Positions 1-8,516 of a DNA stretch of 64,000 bases are shown here, piece after piece. A program made the translations under genes and the position numbers. Positions within the stretch are counted from its first letter, which is position 1, and every line of letters starts with the position of its first letter. The DNA comes from Rhodoferax ferrireducens (GTDB taxonomy: Bacteria; Pseudomonadota; Gammaproteobacteria; Burkholderiales; Burkholderiaceae_C), in contig NZ_QEII01000264.1 in NCBI RefSeq assembly GCF_003347515.1, positions 55,030-119,029 on the forward strand, in the 5' to 3' direction. The notes beneath the pieces were generated by a model. It ran no database searches and was not told where the DNA came from. It saw nothing but the letters and a program-made list of their open reading frames with translations.

Positions 1-882
1 CTGTATTCGCTGGTGGCGCTGGGCTTTGTGTTGATCTACAAGGCGTCCGGCGTATTCAACTTTGCGCAGGGCGCCATGGTGCTGTTCGCGGCGCTGGCGA
101 TGGCGCGCTTTGCCGAGTGGATTCCGGCCCTAACCGGCATCACCAACCCCGTTGCGGCCAATCTGCTCGCCTTCGTGATTGCCGGCGTGATCATGTTTGT
201 CGTGGCCTGGGTGATCGAGCGGCTGGTGCTGCGCCACCTGGTCAACCAGGAAGGCACGACCTTGCTGATGGCCACCTTGGGCATCAGCTATTTTCTGGAT
301 GGCATGGGGCAGACCATTTTCGGCAGTGACATCTACAAGATTGACATCGGCATGCCGAAGGAGCCGATCATGGCTTTTGAGTCCATGTTTGAAGGCGGCA
401 TCCTGATCAACAAGGAGGATCTTTACGCCGCCCTGATTGCCGCCGTGCTGGTCACCCTGCTCAGTGTGTTCTTCCAGAAAACCGCGACCGGGCGCGCTCT
501 GCGCGCCGTGGCCGACGACCATCAAGCGGCGCAAAGCATCGGCATTCCGCTCAACCGCATCTGGGTCATTGTCTGGTGCGTGGCGGGTGTGGTGGCGCTG
601 GTCGCCGGCATGATTTGGGGCAGCAAGCTGGGCGTTCAGTTTTCGCTCACGACCGTGGCTTTGCGCGCCCTGCCGGTGGTGATTCTGGGCGGCCTGACCT
701 CGGTGCCGGGCGCCATCATTGGCGGGCTCATCATTGGCGTCGGTGAGAAGCTGTCCGAAGTGTTTTTGGGCCCTTACGTGGGCGGCGGTATCGAGATCTG
801 GTTCGCCTATGTGCTGGCCCTGTTGTTTCTGCTGTTCCGGCCGCAAGGTTTGTTCGGCGAAAAAATCATCGACCGTGTCTGA
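1..882 (+). CDS. livH: Branched-chain amino acid-type ABC transporter permease (LivH family), 5' end outside window
   Basis: This is an inner-membrane permease of the HAAT family, which imports branched-chain amino acids, amides or aromatic acids together with LivM, LivF/LivG ATPases and a periplasmic receptor. The reading frame is open from the first base, so the true start lies upstream. About 293 residues are visible. They show repeated hydrophobic helices, and the C-terminal GGLTSVPGAIIGG loop is the typical LivH ATPase-contact region. It is followed 23 bp later by the livM gene on the same strand. No LivG-type ATPase is present downstream, so it probably lies upstream of the window. The family call is firm, but the substrate is unknown. 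Confidence 0.93.
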   Translation: MYSLVALGFVLIYKASGVFNFAQGAMVLFAALAMARFAEWIPALTGITNPVAANLLAFVIAGVIMFVVAWVIERLVLRHLVNQEGTTLLMATLGISYFLDGMGQTIFGSDIYKIDIGMPKEPIMAFESMFEGGILINKEDLYAALIAAVLVTLLSVFFQKTATGRALRAVADDHQAAQSIGIPLNRIWVIVWCVAGVVALVAGMIWGSKLGVQFSLTTVALRALPVVILGGLTSVPGAIIGGLIIGVGEKLSEVFLGPYVGGGIEIWFAYVLALLFLLFRPQGLFGEKIIDRV

Positions 883-905
883 CCGCATTACAAAGAAGAA
901 GCATC

Positions 906-1982
906 ATGTTTTACAGAGAAAACGGTCAGTTCAAAACCAGCTATCGCGCTGATCAGCAGATTTTTCCGATTGCGCAGGATCGCTGGGCCGTACTGCTGGT
1001 CATCGCCGCGGCTTTTTTCGTCGTGCCCATGCTGAGCAGCGACTACATGTTCCGGGCGATTTTCATTCCCTTTTTGATCATGGCCCTGGCCGCCCTGGGG
1101 GTGAATATTCTGGTCGGTTACTGCGGACAAATTTCACTGGGCTCTGGGGCTTTCATGGCCGTCGGTGCCTACGCCGCCTTCAATTTCTTTGTACGCATAC
1201 CGGGCTTGCCGCTGATTCCGGCGCTCATCCTCGGGGGCCTGTGCTCTTCCGCCTTCGGCATCCTGTTTGGCTTGCCCAGTTTGCGGGTCAAGGGGCTGTA
1301 TCTGGCGGTGGCCACGCTGGCCGCCCAGTTCTTCAGCGACTGGATGTTCCTGCGCATCAAGTGGTTCACCAATGACTCGCCGTCGGGCTCGGTCTCGGTG
1401 TCGGGCCTGCAAGTGTTTGGCCTGCAAATTGACAGCCCGACCTCCAAGTACCTGTTGTGCCTGTCAATTTTGGTGGTGCTGGCATTGCTGGCCAAGAACC
1501 TGGTGCGCGGCGCCATTGGCCGCGAATGGATGGCCATCCGCGACATGGATGTGGCCGCTGCCGTGATTGGCATCCGGCCCATGTACGCGAAGCTCAGCGC
1601 GTTTGCTGTCAGTTCCTTCATTGTGGGTGTAGCGGGCGCACTATGGGGCTTTGTCTATCTGGGCGCCTGGGAGCCAGCCGCGTTTTCGGTGGACCTGTCC
1701 TTCAAGTTGCTGTTCATGGTCATCATTGGCGGCATGGGTTCCATCATGGGCAGTTTCTTCGGTGCCGGATTTATTGTGATTCTGCCGATCGCCCTGAACC
1801 AGTTCCTGCCTTTGCTGGGACGCCTGTTTGGCATCGACATCTCAACGTCGGGCATCTCGCACGCCGAACTGATCATCTTTGGCGCCCTGATCGTCTGGTT
1901 CCTGATCGTGGAGCCCCATGGCCTGGCCAAACTGTGGTCCATCAGCAAGCAAAAGTTGCGGCTGTGGCCCTTTCCGCATTGA
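906..1982 (+). CDS. livM: Branched-chain amino acid-type ABC transporter permease (LivM family)
   Basis: This is the second membrane subunit of the HAAT importer, 358 residues, of usual length for LivM. Hydrophobic helices fill residues about 30-320. The family motif GYCGQISLGSGAF lies near residue 75, and IGGMGSIMGSFFG, the cytoplasmic coupling loop, near residue 275. The ATG at 906 follows an aagaagc ribosome-binding-like stretch. It sits between livH and the receptor gene, which is the usual order. A roughly 30-residue hydrophilic N-terminal extension precedes the first helix, as in many betaproteobacterial LivM proteins. Confidence 0.93.
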   Translation: MFYRENGQFKTSYRADQQIFPIAQDRWAVLLVIAAAFFVVPMLSSDYMFRAIFIPFLIMALAALGVNILVGYCGQISLGSGAFMAVGAYAAFNFFVRIPGLPLIPALILGGLCSSAFGILFGLPSLRVKGLYLAVATLAAQFFSDWMFLRIKWFTNDSPSGSVSVSGLQVFGLQIDSPTSKYLLCLSILVVLALLAKNLVRGAIGREWMAIRDMDVAAAVIGIRPMYAKLSAFAVSSFIVGVAGALWGFVYLGAWEPAAFSVDLSFKLLFMVIIGGMGSIMGSFFGAGFIVILPIALNQFLPLLGRLFGIDISTSGISHAELIIFGALIVWFLIVEPHGLAKLWSISKQKLRLWPFPH

Positions 1983-2056
1983 ATTTTTTGTTCGTCAACC
2001 GTGTTTTTCGTTCGTTAACTACAGGCATGCAAGTGCCAACATATGAGGAGACTTCC

Positions 2057-3385
2057 ATGAAAATCCGCAACATCGTGCTGGCCAGCGTCCTGGCTGCAGC
2101 CGGCGCCGGCGCTATCGCCCAGGCCAAGGAGCAATTCTTCCCGGGTCTGCCCTACCGCACCGGTCCCTATGCGCCCAACGGCGTGCCTTGGGCCAATGGC
2201 TATTCCGACTACCTCAAACTGACCAATGCCCGCGGCGGCATCAACGGCGTGAAGATCATTTATGAAGAGTGCGAAACCGGCTACGACACCGCGCGCGGCG
2301 TGGAGTGCTATGAGCGCCTGAAGGGCAAACATGGCGGCGCCACGGTGTTCCAGCCGCTGTCCACCGGCATCACCTTCGCCCTCACCGAGAAGGCCCCCGG
2401 CGACAAGATTCCGCTGATCACGGCCGGCTATGGCCGCAGCGAGAGCCAGGACGGCAACGTATTCAAATGGAACTTCCCCCTGGCTGGCACCTACTGGCTG
2501 GCAGCCGATGCACTGGTGCAGACCATCGGCAAGAAAGAAGGCGGACTGGACAAGCTCAAGGGCAAGAAGGTCACGCTGGTCTATCACGATTCACCCTATG
2601 GCAAGGAGCCGATTCCGCTGCTGCAGGAGCGTGCCGCCATGCATGGCTTCAATCTGCAACTGCTGCCCGTGACCGCGCCCGGTGTTGACCAGAAGTCAAC
2701 CTGGCTGCAAGTCCGCCAGGCCAAGCCCGACTACGTGCTGCTGTGGGGCTGGGGCGTCATGAATTCAACCGCGCTCAAGGAAGCGCAAGCCACCGGCTAC
2801 CCGCGGGAAAAAATGTACGGCGTCTGGTGGTCGGGTGCCGAACCGGACGTGAAGGACGTGGGTGAAGGGGCAAAAGGCTACAACGCCGTCACCATGCAAC
2901 ACGGCGCCGAGCCGCAGTCCAAAGTGGTCAAAGACGTCCTGGAAATGGTCCATGCCAAGGGCCAGGGCAGCGGACCCAAGGAAGAGGTGGGTCAGGTGTT
3001 GTACATGCGCGGTGCCATGAGCGCAATGCTGGCGGTTGAAGGCGTGCGCCGTGCGCAGGAGCGCTTCGGCAAAGGCAAGTGGATGAGCGGCGAACAGGCG
3101 CGCTGGGGCTATGAAAACCTCGCACTCGATCAGAAGAAGCTCGATGCGCTGGGCTTTGCCGGTGTCATGCGTCCGATCAGCACCTCGTGTGCGGACCACA
3201 TGGGCTCCAACTGGGCTCGCGTGCACACCTGGGATGGCAAGAAGTGGGCGTTCTCCTCTGACTGGCTGCAGGCTGATGAGCAAGTCCTCAAGCCGCTGGT
3301 CAAAGCCACCGCCGCCAAGTACGCCGCCGACAAGAAGCTGACCCCCCGCACCCCTGCGGAATGCCAGTCTACTGCCGGCCTTTAA
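2057..3385 (+). CDS. Periplasmic substrate-binding protein of the HAAT/Liv ABC transporter
   Basis: This is a type I periplasmic receptor of 442 residues. It has a Sec signal peptide (MKIRNIVLASVLAAAG then AIAQA, cleavage near residue 23) and a Peripla_BP_6 fold. The start at 2057 is chosen because aggag (2046-2050) precedes it and the signal peptide begins there. The body has the family pattern ANGYSDYLKLTNARGGING, then EECETGYD, and a late VMRPISTSCADHMG stretch. Receptors of this length, about 60 residues longer than LivK, are frequent beside aromatic-acid CoA ligases in betaproteobacteria. The ligand is therefore probably an aromatic or alkyl acid rather than leucine, but that is inference from context. 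Confidence 0.9.
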   Translation: MKIRNIVLASVLAAAGAGAIAQAKEQFFPGLPYRTGPYAPNGVPWANGYSDYLKLTNARGGINGVKIIYEECETGYDTARGVECYERLKGKHGGATVFQPLSTGITFALTEKAPGDKIPLITAGYGRSESQDGNVFKWNFPLAGTYWLAADALVQTIGKKEGGLDKLKGKKVTLVYHDSPYGKEPIPLLQERAAMHGFNLQLLPVTAPGVDQKSTWLQVRQAKPDYVLLWGWGVMNSTALKEAQATGYPREKMYGVWWSGAEPDVKDVGEGAKGYNAVTMQHGAEPQSKVVKDVLEMVHAKGQGSGPKEEVGQVLYMRGAMSAMLAVEGVRRAQERFGKGKWMSGEQARWGYENLALDQKKLDALGFAGVMRPISTSCADHMGSNWARVHTWDGKKWAFSSDWLQADEQVLKPLVKATAAKYAADKKLTPRTPAECQSTAGL

Positions 3386-3408
3386 TCCCTGTCGTCGTAC
3401 GGATGACG

Positions 3409-3465
3409 CTGGAGGTTCAAGCGAACCTCCAGCCGAAAGAGCAGATGCGCTGCTCTTTCGGCTGG
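3409..3465 (+). promoter_or_regulatory. Two overlapping perfect RNA hairpins between receptor gene and livF
   Basis: The first hairpin is ctggaggttc (3409-3418), loop aagc, gaacctccag (3423-3432). The second has 16-bp arms at 3429-3444 and 3450-3465 around loop atgcg. The arms share 3429-3432 (ccag), so the two full-length hairpins compete for those four bases. No T-tract follows, so this is not a simple terminator. It probably stabilises or attenuates the mRNA so that the receptor is made in excess over the ATPase, as is common for receptor genes in ABC operons. Confidence 0.7.
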
Positions 3466-3480
3466 CAACCACACAACATC

Positions 3481-4290
3481 ATGAGCACTCCAAACATCGT
3501 TCTTAACGTCAATGGCATCGAGGTCATATACAACCACGTCATTCTGGTGCTGAAGGGGGTTTCCCTGAACGTGCCGGAAGGAAAAATCGTGGCCATTCTC
3601 GGCGGCAACGGTGCGGGTAAAACCACCACCTTGCGGGCCATTTCCAATCTGCTCAAAGGCGAGCGCGGCGAGGTGACCAAGGGCTCGATCGAGTTGCGCG
3701 GCGAACGCATCGAGAACCTCTCGCCGGCAGACCTGGTGCAGCGCGGCGTGGTGCAGGTGATGGAGGGGCGTCACTGTTTTGCCCACCTGACCATTGAGGA
3801 AAATCTGCTCACCGGCGGTTACACCCGCAAGGACAAGGCGGAGGTCGCCGCCAACCTGGAAAAAGTCTACAACTACTTTCCTCGCCTCAAAACCCGGCGC
3901 ACCAGCCAGGCCGCCTACACCTCGGGCGGTGAGCAGCAGATGTGCGCGATTGGCCGGGCTCTGATGGCCAACCCCAGCATGGTGTTGCTGGACGAACCTT
4001 CGATGGGCCTGGCGCCGCAGATCGTGGAGGAGGTGTTCGAAATTGTGAAAGACCTTAACCACAAAGAAAAAGTCACCTTTTTGCTGGCCGAGCAGAACAC
4101 CAATATGGCTTTGAAATACGCCGACTATGGCTACATCATGGAGTCCGGCCGCGTCGTGATGGACGGTGTTGCCAGTGACCTGGCGAACAACGAAGACGTC
4201 AAGGAGTTCTACCTGGGCGTAGGCGGTGGCGAGCGCAAGAGCTTCAAGGATGTGAAGAGCTACAAGCGGCGCAAGCGCTGGCTGGCCTAG
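3481..4290 (+). CDS. livF: Branched-chain amino acid-type ABC transporter ATP-binding protein (LivF family)
   Basis: This is a cytoplasmic ATPase subunit of 269 residues. Walker A GGNGAGKTTT is at residues 41-50. A variant signature TSGGEQQ replaces the usual LSGGQQQ, and Walker B is VLLDEPSMGL, followed by a switch histidine replaced by Q in LLAEQN, as is normal in LivF. The ATG at 3481 is preferred over in-frame upstream codons because the upstream DNA is occupied by the paired hairpins. The C-terminus is about 30 residues longer than E. coli LivF and rich in K and R (SYKRRKRW). The next gene, a CoA ligase, starts 54 bp downstream, suggesting one operon. Confidence 0.92.
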   Translation: MSTPNIVLNVNGIEVIYNHVILVLKGVSLNVPEGKIVAILGGNGAGKTTTLRAISNLLKGERGEVTKGSIELRGERIENLSPADLVQRGVVQVMEGRHCFAHLTIEENLLTGGYTRKDKAEVAANLEKVYNYFPRLKTRRTSQAAYTSGGEQQMCAIGRALMANPSMVLLDEPSMGLAPQIVEEVFEIVKDLNHKEKVTFLLAEQNTNMALKYADYGYIMESGRVVMDGVASDLANNEDVKEFYLGVGGGERKSFKDVKSYKRRKRWLA

Positions 4291-4344
4291 TAAGTTTGAA
4301 CCCACGCCGGCACAGCAGTGGCCGGCGCCTCACCGGAAGAAACC

Positions 4345-5601
4345 ATGACCAATTATTTTGACGTGCTGGAAACGCGCGACCACGCCATGCGTGAAACGAC
4401 ACTGATGGCCGCCTTGCCGGGCCAGGTGGCCCACGCCAGAAAATCGTCGGCCGCATTAGCCGACATCTTGAAAGACGTCAATCCGACGGAGGTGACCAGT
4501 CGGGCTGCTTTGGCACGCCTGCCCGTCACCCGCAAGCATGAACTGCTGGAGCGTCAGCAGGCCAGCCGCAGCGCCGGCAGCGATGTGTTTGGCGGCTTCA
4601 GCACCGTGGGCTATGGCGCCCGCATGCCACGCATTTTTTCCAGCCCCGGTCCCATTTATGAGCCCGAAGGCGCGGCGAGAGACTATTGGCGTATGGCGCG
4701 TGCCATCTATGCGGCGGGCTTTCGCCCCGGCGAACTGATCCACAACTGCTTTAGCTATCATTTTGTGCCGGCCGGCTCCATGATGGAGTCCGGCGCCCAT
4801 GCGCTGGGCTGCACCGTGTTTGCCGGCGGCACCGGCCAGACCGAGCAACAGGTGCAGGCCATGGCGCAGCTTCGGCCCGCAGGCTACATCGGCACCCCCA
4901 GCTTTCTGAAAATCATTGTCGACAAGGCCGCCGACATGGGCGTGCCTTTGCCCAGCATGACCAAAGCCATGTTTGGGGGCGAAGCCTTTCCGCCTTCCTT
5001 GCGCGATTGGTTCGCCGAGCGCGGCATTGCCGGCTACCAGTGCTATGCCACGGCCGACCTGGGATCAATCGCCTACGAGACTTCAGCGCGCGAAGGCCTG
5101 GTGATCGATGAAGGCGTCATTGTGGAGATCGTGCGACCCGGCACCGGCGACCCGGTCGCTGAGGGCGAAGTGGGTGAAGTTGTGGTGACCACGCTCAACC
5201 CCGACTATCCCCTCATTCGTTTTGGCACCGGCGACCTGTCTGCGGTGCTGAGCGGACCGTGCCCCACCGGGCGCACCAACACCCGCATCAAAGGCTGGAT
5301 GGGGCGGGCGGACCAGACCACCAAAATCCGCGGCATGTTCGTGCACCCGGGGCAGGTCGCCGACATCATCAAGCGCTTCCCGGAAGTGACTCGGGCGCGC
5401 CTCGTCGTGACCGGCGAGATGGCCAACGACGTCATGACCCTCAAGGTCGAGACCGCCTGCAGCGGACCAGACGCGTTGGTGGCCAAAATAGGGGAGGCCA
5501 TTCGTGACGTCACCAAGCTCAGGGGCCATGTCGAAGTCCTGCTACCCGGCAGCCTGCCGAATGACGGCAAAGTGATCGAGGATGCCCGCAGCTACCAGTG
5601 A
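4345..5601 (+). CDS. Phenylacetate-CoA ligase-like AMP-forming enzyme (PaaK family)
   Basis: This enzyme of 418 residues belongs to the adenylate-forming superfamily, PaaK branch, which converts an aromatic or related carboxylate to its CoA thioester with ATP. Visible features are the early SSPGPIYEP segment, the YATADLGSIAYE acceptor-site region near residue 230 (PaaK has a YG-x-TE motif here), the IRFGTGDLS hinge aspartate, and GRADQTTKIRGMFVHPGQV near residue 325. The ATG at 4345 follows ggaaga, while a GTG at 4318 lacks a comparable site. It follows livF directly, so import and activation of one substrate are probably coupled. The substrate cannot be read from the sequence. Confidence 0.82.
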   Translation: MTNYFDVLETRDHAMRETTLMAALPGQVAHARKSSAALADILKDVNPTEVTSRAALARLPVTRKHELLERQQASRSAGSDVFGGFSTVGYGARMPRIFSSPGPIYEPEGAARDYWRMARAIYAAGFRPGELIHNCFSYHFVPAGSMMESGAHALGCTVFAGGTGQTEQQVQAMAQLRPAGYIGTPSFLKIIVDKAADMGVPLPSMTKAMFGGEAFPPSLRDWFAERGIAGYQCYATADLGSIAYETSAREGLVIDEGVIVEIVRPGTGDPVAEGEVGEVVVTTLNPDYPLIRFGTGDLSAVLSGPCPTGRTNTRIKGWMGRADQTTKIRGMFVHPGQVADIIKRFPEVTRARLVVTGEMANDVMTLKVETACSGPDALVAKIGEAIRDVTKLRGHVEVLLPGSLPNDGKVIEDARSYQ

Positions 5602-5715
5602 CGTTGACCTGGTTCAAGCAAATTCGAATACGGCTTTTTTCTAAGTAGTTTCCGTATTGCACAGCAAGCCTTCGAGCCCTACGATAACTCTTTGATATTT
5701 ATCAGGAGTCGTTTC

Positions 5716-6702
5716 ATGAAGCGTGTTTTAGTTCTTGCAGCTGCAGTTACTGCACTGTTTGCCAATGCTCAGGGTTTTCCCGGCAGCAAGCCAATTTCCA
5801 TCGTGGTGCCATTTGCTGCCGGCGGGCCGACTGACCGGGTGGCGCGTGATCTGGCCGAGGCCATGCGCAAGACCATGGGCGGCGGTGCCAACTTCGTGGT
5901 GGAGAACGTCAACGGCGCGGGCGGCACCATTGGCGCGACCAAGGTGGCCAAGGCCAATCCGGACGGCCACACGCTGATGTTGTGGCATATCGGCATGGCG
6001 GCCACGGCTGGCCTGTACCGCAAGCTGCAGTACAAGCCACTGGAAGATTTCGAGTACCTGGGCATGGTCAACGATGTCCCGATGACCTTGATCGGCAAGC
6101 CGCAATTGACCGCCAACACCTACCGCGATTTTGAGAACTACATCAAGACCAACAGCGCCAGTCTCAATATTGCGCACGCTGGCCTGGGTTCGGCCTCCCA
6201 CCTGTGCGGCCTGATGTGGCAGACGGCGGTCAACGCCAAGGAGCCCATGACCACCATTCCGTTTGGTGGAACTGCGCCGGCCATGACCGCCCTGATTGGC
6301 GGGCAGGTCGATGTGATGTGCGACCAGACCACCAACACCACGGCCCAGATTGAATCCGGTCGGGTCAAGGCCTTTGCCGTCACCACGGCTGGCCGGCTCT
6401 CCGGCCACAAGCTGCTCAAGGATTACCCGTCCCTGCAGGAGATGGGTCTGAAGGGTTTCAACCTGACGATCTGGCACGGTCTGTACGCCCCCAAGGGCAC
6501 GCCGGCACCGGTGCTCAAGCAGCTCAATGACGCCATGAAGCTGGCGCTGAAAGACCCCGAGTTCATCAAGAAACAGGAAGGTCTGGGCGCCATCGTCGTG
6601 ACCGACAAACGCATGGAGCCCGCCGGGCACAAGGCTTTTGTGGCGGCCGAAATCGCCAAGCTCAAACCGGTGATCGAGGCTGCCGGCAAGTTCGCCGACT
6701 GA
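5716..6702 (+). CDS. Bug-family tripartite tricarboxylate transporter substrate-binding protein
   Basis: This is a periplasmic receptor (328 residues) of the Bug/TctC family, which is greatly expanded in Burkholderiales. A signal peptide (MKRVLVLAAAVTALFANAQ) is followed by the family start KPISIVVPFAAGGPTDRVAR and the mature motif GAGGTIGATKVAKANPDG. The start is set by aggag (5704-5708) eight bases before ATG 5716; an ATG 24 bp upstream has no such site. No TctA or TctB membrane partner is present in the window, so it is an orphan receptor that may serve a transporter elsewhere. A rho-independent terminator follows. Confidence 0.9.
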   Translation: MKRVLVLAAAVTALFANAQGFPGSKPISIVVPFAAGGPTDRVARDLAEAMRKTMGGGANFVVENVNGAGGTIGATKVAKANPDGHTLMLWHIGMAATAGLYRKLQYKPLEDFEYLGMVNDVPMTLIGKPQLTANTYRDFENYIKTNSASLNIAHAGLGSASHLCGLMWQTAVNAKEPMTTIPFGGTAPAMTALIGGQVDVMCDQTTNTTAQIESGRVKAFAVTTAGRLSGHKLLKDYPSLQEMGLKGFNLTIWHGLYAPKGTPAPVLKQLNDAMKLALKDPEFIKKQEGLGAIVVTDKRMEPAGHKAFVAAEIAKLKPVIEAAGKFAD

Positions 6703-6721
6703 TTCCCGCGCATCCGCATTC

Positions 6722-6754
6722 AAGCCGCCCGACTCGCGTCCGGCGGCTTTTTTT
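6722..6754 (+). terminator. Rho-independent terminator after first Bug receptor gene
   Basis: The arms aagccgcc (6722-6729) and ggcggctt (6742-6749) enclose a 12-base loop and run into a stretch of seven T residues (6748-6754). It lies 20 bp after the stop of the first Bug gene and before the second, so the two receptors are probably separate transcripts. Confidence 0.85.
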
Positions 6755-6805
6755 GTATTCTCAACAGCATCGGCACACGGTGTTGCTGCATTCAAGGAGA
6801 CCTAG

Positions 6806-7816
6806 ATGACCCTAAAATTCAAGCCTTTTCGCCGCCTAGTCCTCGCCATTTGTGCGGGAGTAGCTATTGTTTCGATAGCTAATCAAGCCTCGGCGCAGAC
6901 CTCGTGGCCCAGCAAGCCGGTGAGAATCGTGGTGCCGTTCGCGCCTGGGGGCACGACCGACATTCTGGCCCGTGCGGTGGCGCCCGAGTTGTCCAAGGCC
7001 TTTGGACAAACCTTCATTGTCGACAACCGGGCCGGTGCCGGCGGCAACCTGGGCGCCGACATGGTGGCCAAGTCACCGGCTGACGGTTACACGCTGTTGA
7101 TGGGCACCGTTGGCACCCACGGCATCAACAAGTCGCTCTACAGCCGGCTGCCTTACGATCCGCAAAAAGACTTTGCCCCCGTCACGCTGGTGGCTGGGGT
7201 GCCCAATGTCATGGTGATGAACGCCGACAAGGCCAAAGCGCTGGGCATCAACAATGTGCCGGATTTCATCCGCTACGCCAAAGCTCACCCGGGTCAGTTC
7301 AACATGGCGTCCAGTGGCAATGGCACCTCGATTCACCTGGCTGGCGAGTTGTTCAAGTCGATGACCGGAACCTACATGACGCACATTCCCTACAGTGGCT
7401 CGGGCCCCGCCATGATGGGCATGGTGTCCGGCAATGTAGATGTGATGTTTGACAACCTGCCGTCCGCCATGCCACAGATCAAGGGCGGCAAGCTCAAGGC
7501 GTTTGCGGTCACCAGCGCGCAGCGCTCGGCGGCCATGCCCGAGTTACCGACCATTGAAGAAGCGGCCAGGCTCAAGGGTTTTGAGGCCAGCAGCTGGTTT
7601 GGCTTGCTGGCACCGGCGGGCACCCCGGCTGATGTGGTGTCCCGGCTTCAGCAGGAAACCGCCAAGGCGCTCGGTTCACCCGCCATCAAGGAAAAGCTGC
7701 TGGCCCAGGGCGCCATTCCCAGCGGCAATACACCCCAGGAATTTGCCCGCTTCATCGACGCAGAAATAGCCAAGTGGGCGCAGGTGGTGAAGGCGTCCGG
7801 CGCCAAGGTCGATTGA
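6806..7816 (+). CDS. Second Bug-family tripartite tricarboxylate transporter substrate-binding protein
   Basis: This is another orphan Bug/TctC receptor, 336 residues. After the signal peptide, mature sequence begins near [17 protein letters not shown] (residues about 33-49) and continues with TDILARAV, then [21 protein letters not shown]. The ATG at 6806 follows aaggaga at 6795-6801. The DNA coding for the signal peptide (6823-6885) is one copy of the dispersed CTAG repeat described separately, so much of the leader ([20 protein letters not shown]) is repeat-encoded. Receptor identity is firm; the ligand is unknown. It is about one third to one half identical by eye to the preceding receptor and may be an old duplication. 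Confidence 0.9.
   Translation: MTLKFKPFRRLVLAICAGVAIVSIANQASAQTSWPSKPVRIVVPFAPGGTTDILARAVAPELSKAFGQTFIVDNRAGAGGNLGADMVAKSPADGYTLLMGTVGTHGINKSLYSRLPYDPQKDFAPVTLVAGVPNVMVMNADKAKALGINNVPDFIRYAKAHPGQFNMASSGNGTSIHLAGELFKSMTGTYMTHIPYSGSGPAMMGMVSGNVDVMFDNLPSAMPQIKGGKLKAFAVTSAQRSAAMPELPTIEEAARLKGFEASSWFGLLAPAGTPADVVSRLQQETAKALGSPAIKEKLLAQGAIPSGNTPQEFARFIDAEIAKWAQVVKASGAKVD
6823..6885 (+). repeat. CTAG repeat copy F, inside signal peptide of the second Bug gene
   Basis: The run gccgcctagtcctcgcc, then gtgcgggagtagctattg, then cgatagctaatcaa aligns without gaps through most of its length with copy A at 56117 and copy C at 31732. It is in the same orientation as the gene and in the reading phase where CTAG is read CTA-G (Leu), so no stop is introduced. 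It is the most diverged of the six copies. Confidence 0.6.
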
Positions 7817-7829
7817 CCTTGATTTGCCC

Positions 7830-8156
7830 CTAAACGCCCCAGACAATCTCGGTGCCGGCCTTCTCGCAGCGGCGCAGCATGTCAATAAAGGGCAGGGCGC
7901 GCTGGCGCAATGAGATCGCCTCGAAGCGGGGCGGGGCCTCCTGGTTGGCCAGCGCATCCGCCACGGCGGCCTTGCGCTCGGCGTCTTCCTGGGCAACCGC
8001 CGCTTCCAGTGCCGCGATGGCCGCAGACATTTGTTCGGGCAGGATGATGCCTTTGCCGGTTGCGGTGTCTTTGCCGATGATCTCCAGCACACGCCGGCCA
8101 TTGGGCTCCAGCATGATGACATCACCGGTGGTTTTGGATTTGAACTTGTAAATCAT
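7830..8156 (-). CDS. DUF1840 domain-containing protein
   Basis: This is a small cytoplasmic protein of 108 residues, of the usual length for the DUF1840 family common in betaproteobacteria. It begins MIYKFKSKTTGDVIMLEPNG, then RRVLEIIGKD, and ends in a conserved helix with RALPFIDMLRRCEKAG. The central part (residues 40-80) is alanine- and glutamate-rich and probably helical. No function is established for the family. It is convergent with the upstream Bug gene, with 13 bp between them, and no operon partner is apparent. Confidence 0.85.
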   Translation of the reverse strand: MIYKFKSKTTGDVIMLEPNGRRVLEIIGKDTATGKGIILPEQMSAAIAALEAAVAQEDAERKAAVADALANQEAPPRFEAISLRQRALPFIDMLRRCEKAGTEIVWGV

Positions 8157-8516
8157 TGGGATTGCTTCCTAAGTAGTCTTCTTTAAATGCCGTCCAGAAT
8201 GAAGACGGTTCTATCTGCCGATTGCTGGCTTGACCGACAGTTTTCCACCACGAGATAAGCCGTCATTTCTTCTCCAAACTGAGTTGATGAAATTCCATAC
8301 TTTGGTGGCCAGCGTATCACGGTCTGTTTCTCATGGCAGAGACGCCGCGCATAGGAATGCCGAACGCCATCGGGGTCGAAATCAGTTCGGATGACGAGCA
8401 ACAAGCCCGTTGACACCTTCGGCTGGGGCGTGGCGCTGTACGAAAATGCTGTTCCAATCAGATGAGTTTCTTATACAGACATCGCGGCCCGCCGGCTGCC
8501 TCACTGACTTGATGCC
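8157..8516. other. Intergenic stretch without a convincing gene
   Basis: These 360 bases separate DUF1840 (leftward) from the diguanylate cyclase (rightward) and must carry both promoters. A 77-codon frame on the minus strand (8183-8416, GTG start) has no recognisable domain, no good ribosome-binding site and an AT-richer composition than the neighbours. I do not call it a gene. No clear inverted repeat or RNA fold was seen. Confidence 0.5.

Noticed and set aside
4750..4770. agctat motif in the CoA ligase gene as a possible extra CTAG repeat copy
   Set aside because: No CTAG or central block accompanies it, and the residues fit the PaaK-like protein.
5627..5658. 7-bp stem aatacgg/ccgtatt with T-rich loop between the CoA ligase and the first Bug gene
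   Set aside because: The loop is 18 bases and the T-run lies inside the loop, not after the stem, so it does not fit a terminator.
8183..8416. Possible 77-residue minus-strand gene in the 8.2-8.5 kb gap
   Set aside because: GTG start without a ribosome-binding site, no recognisable domain and no conserved context, so I left it as intergenic.
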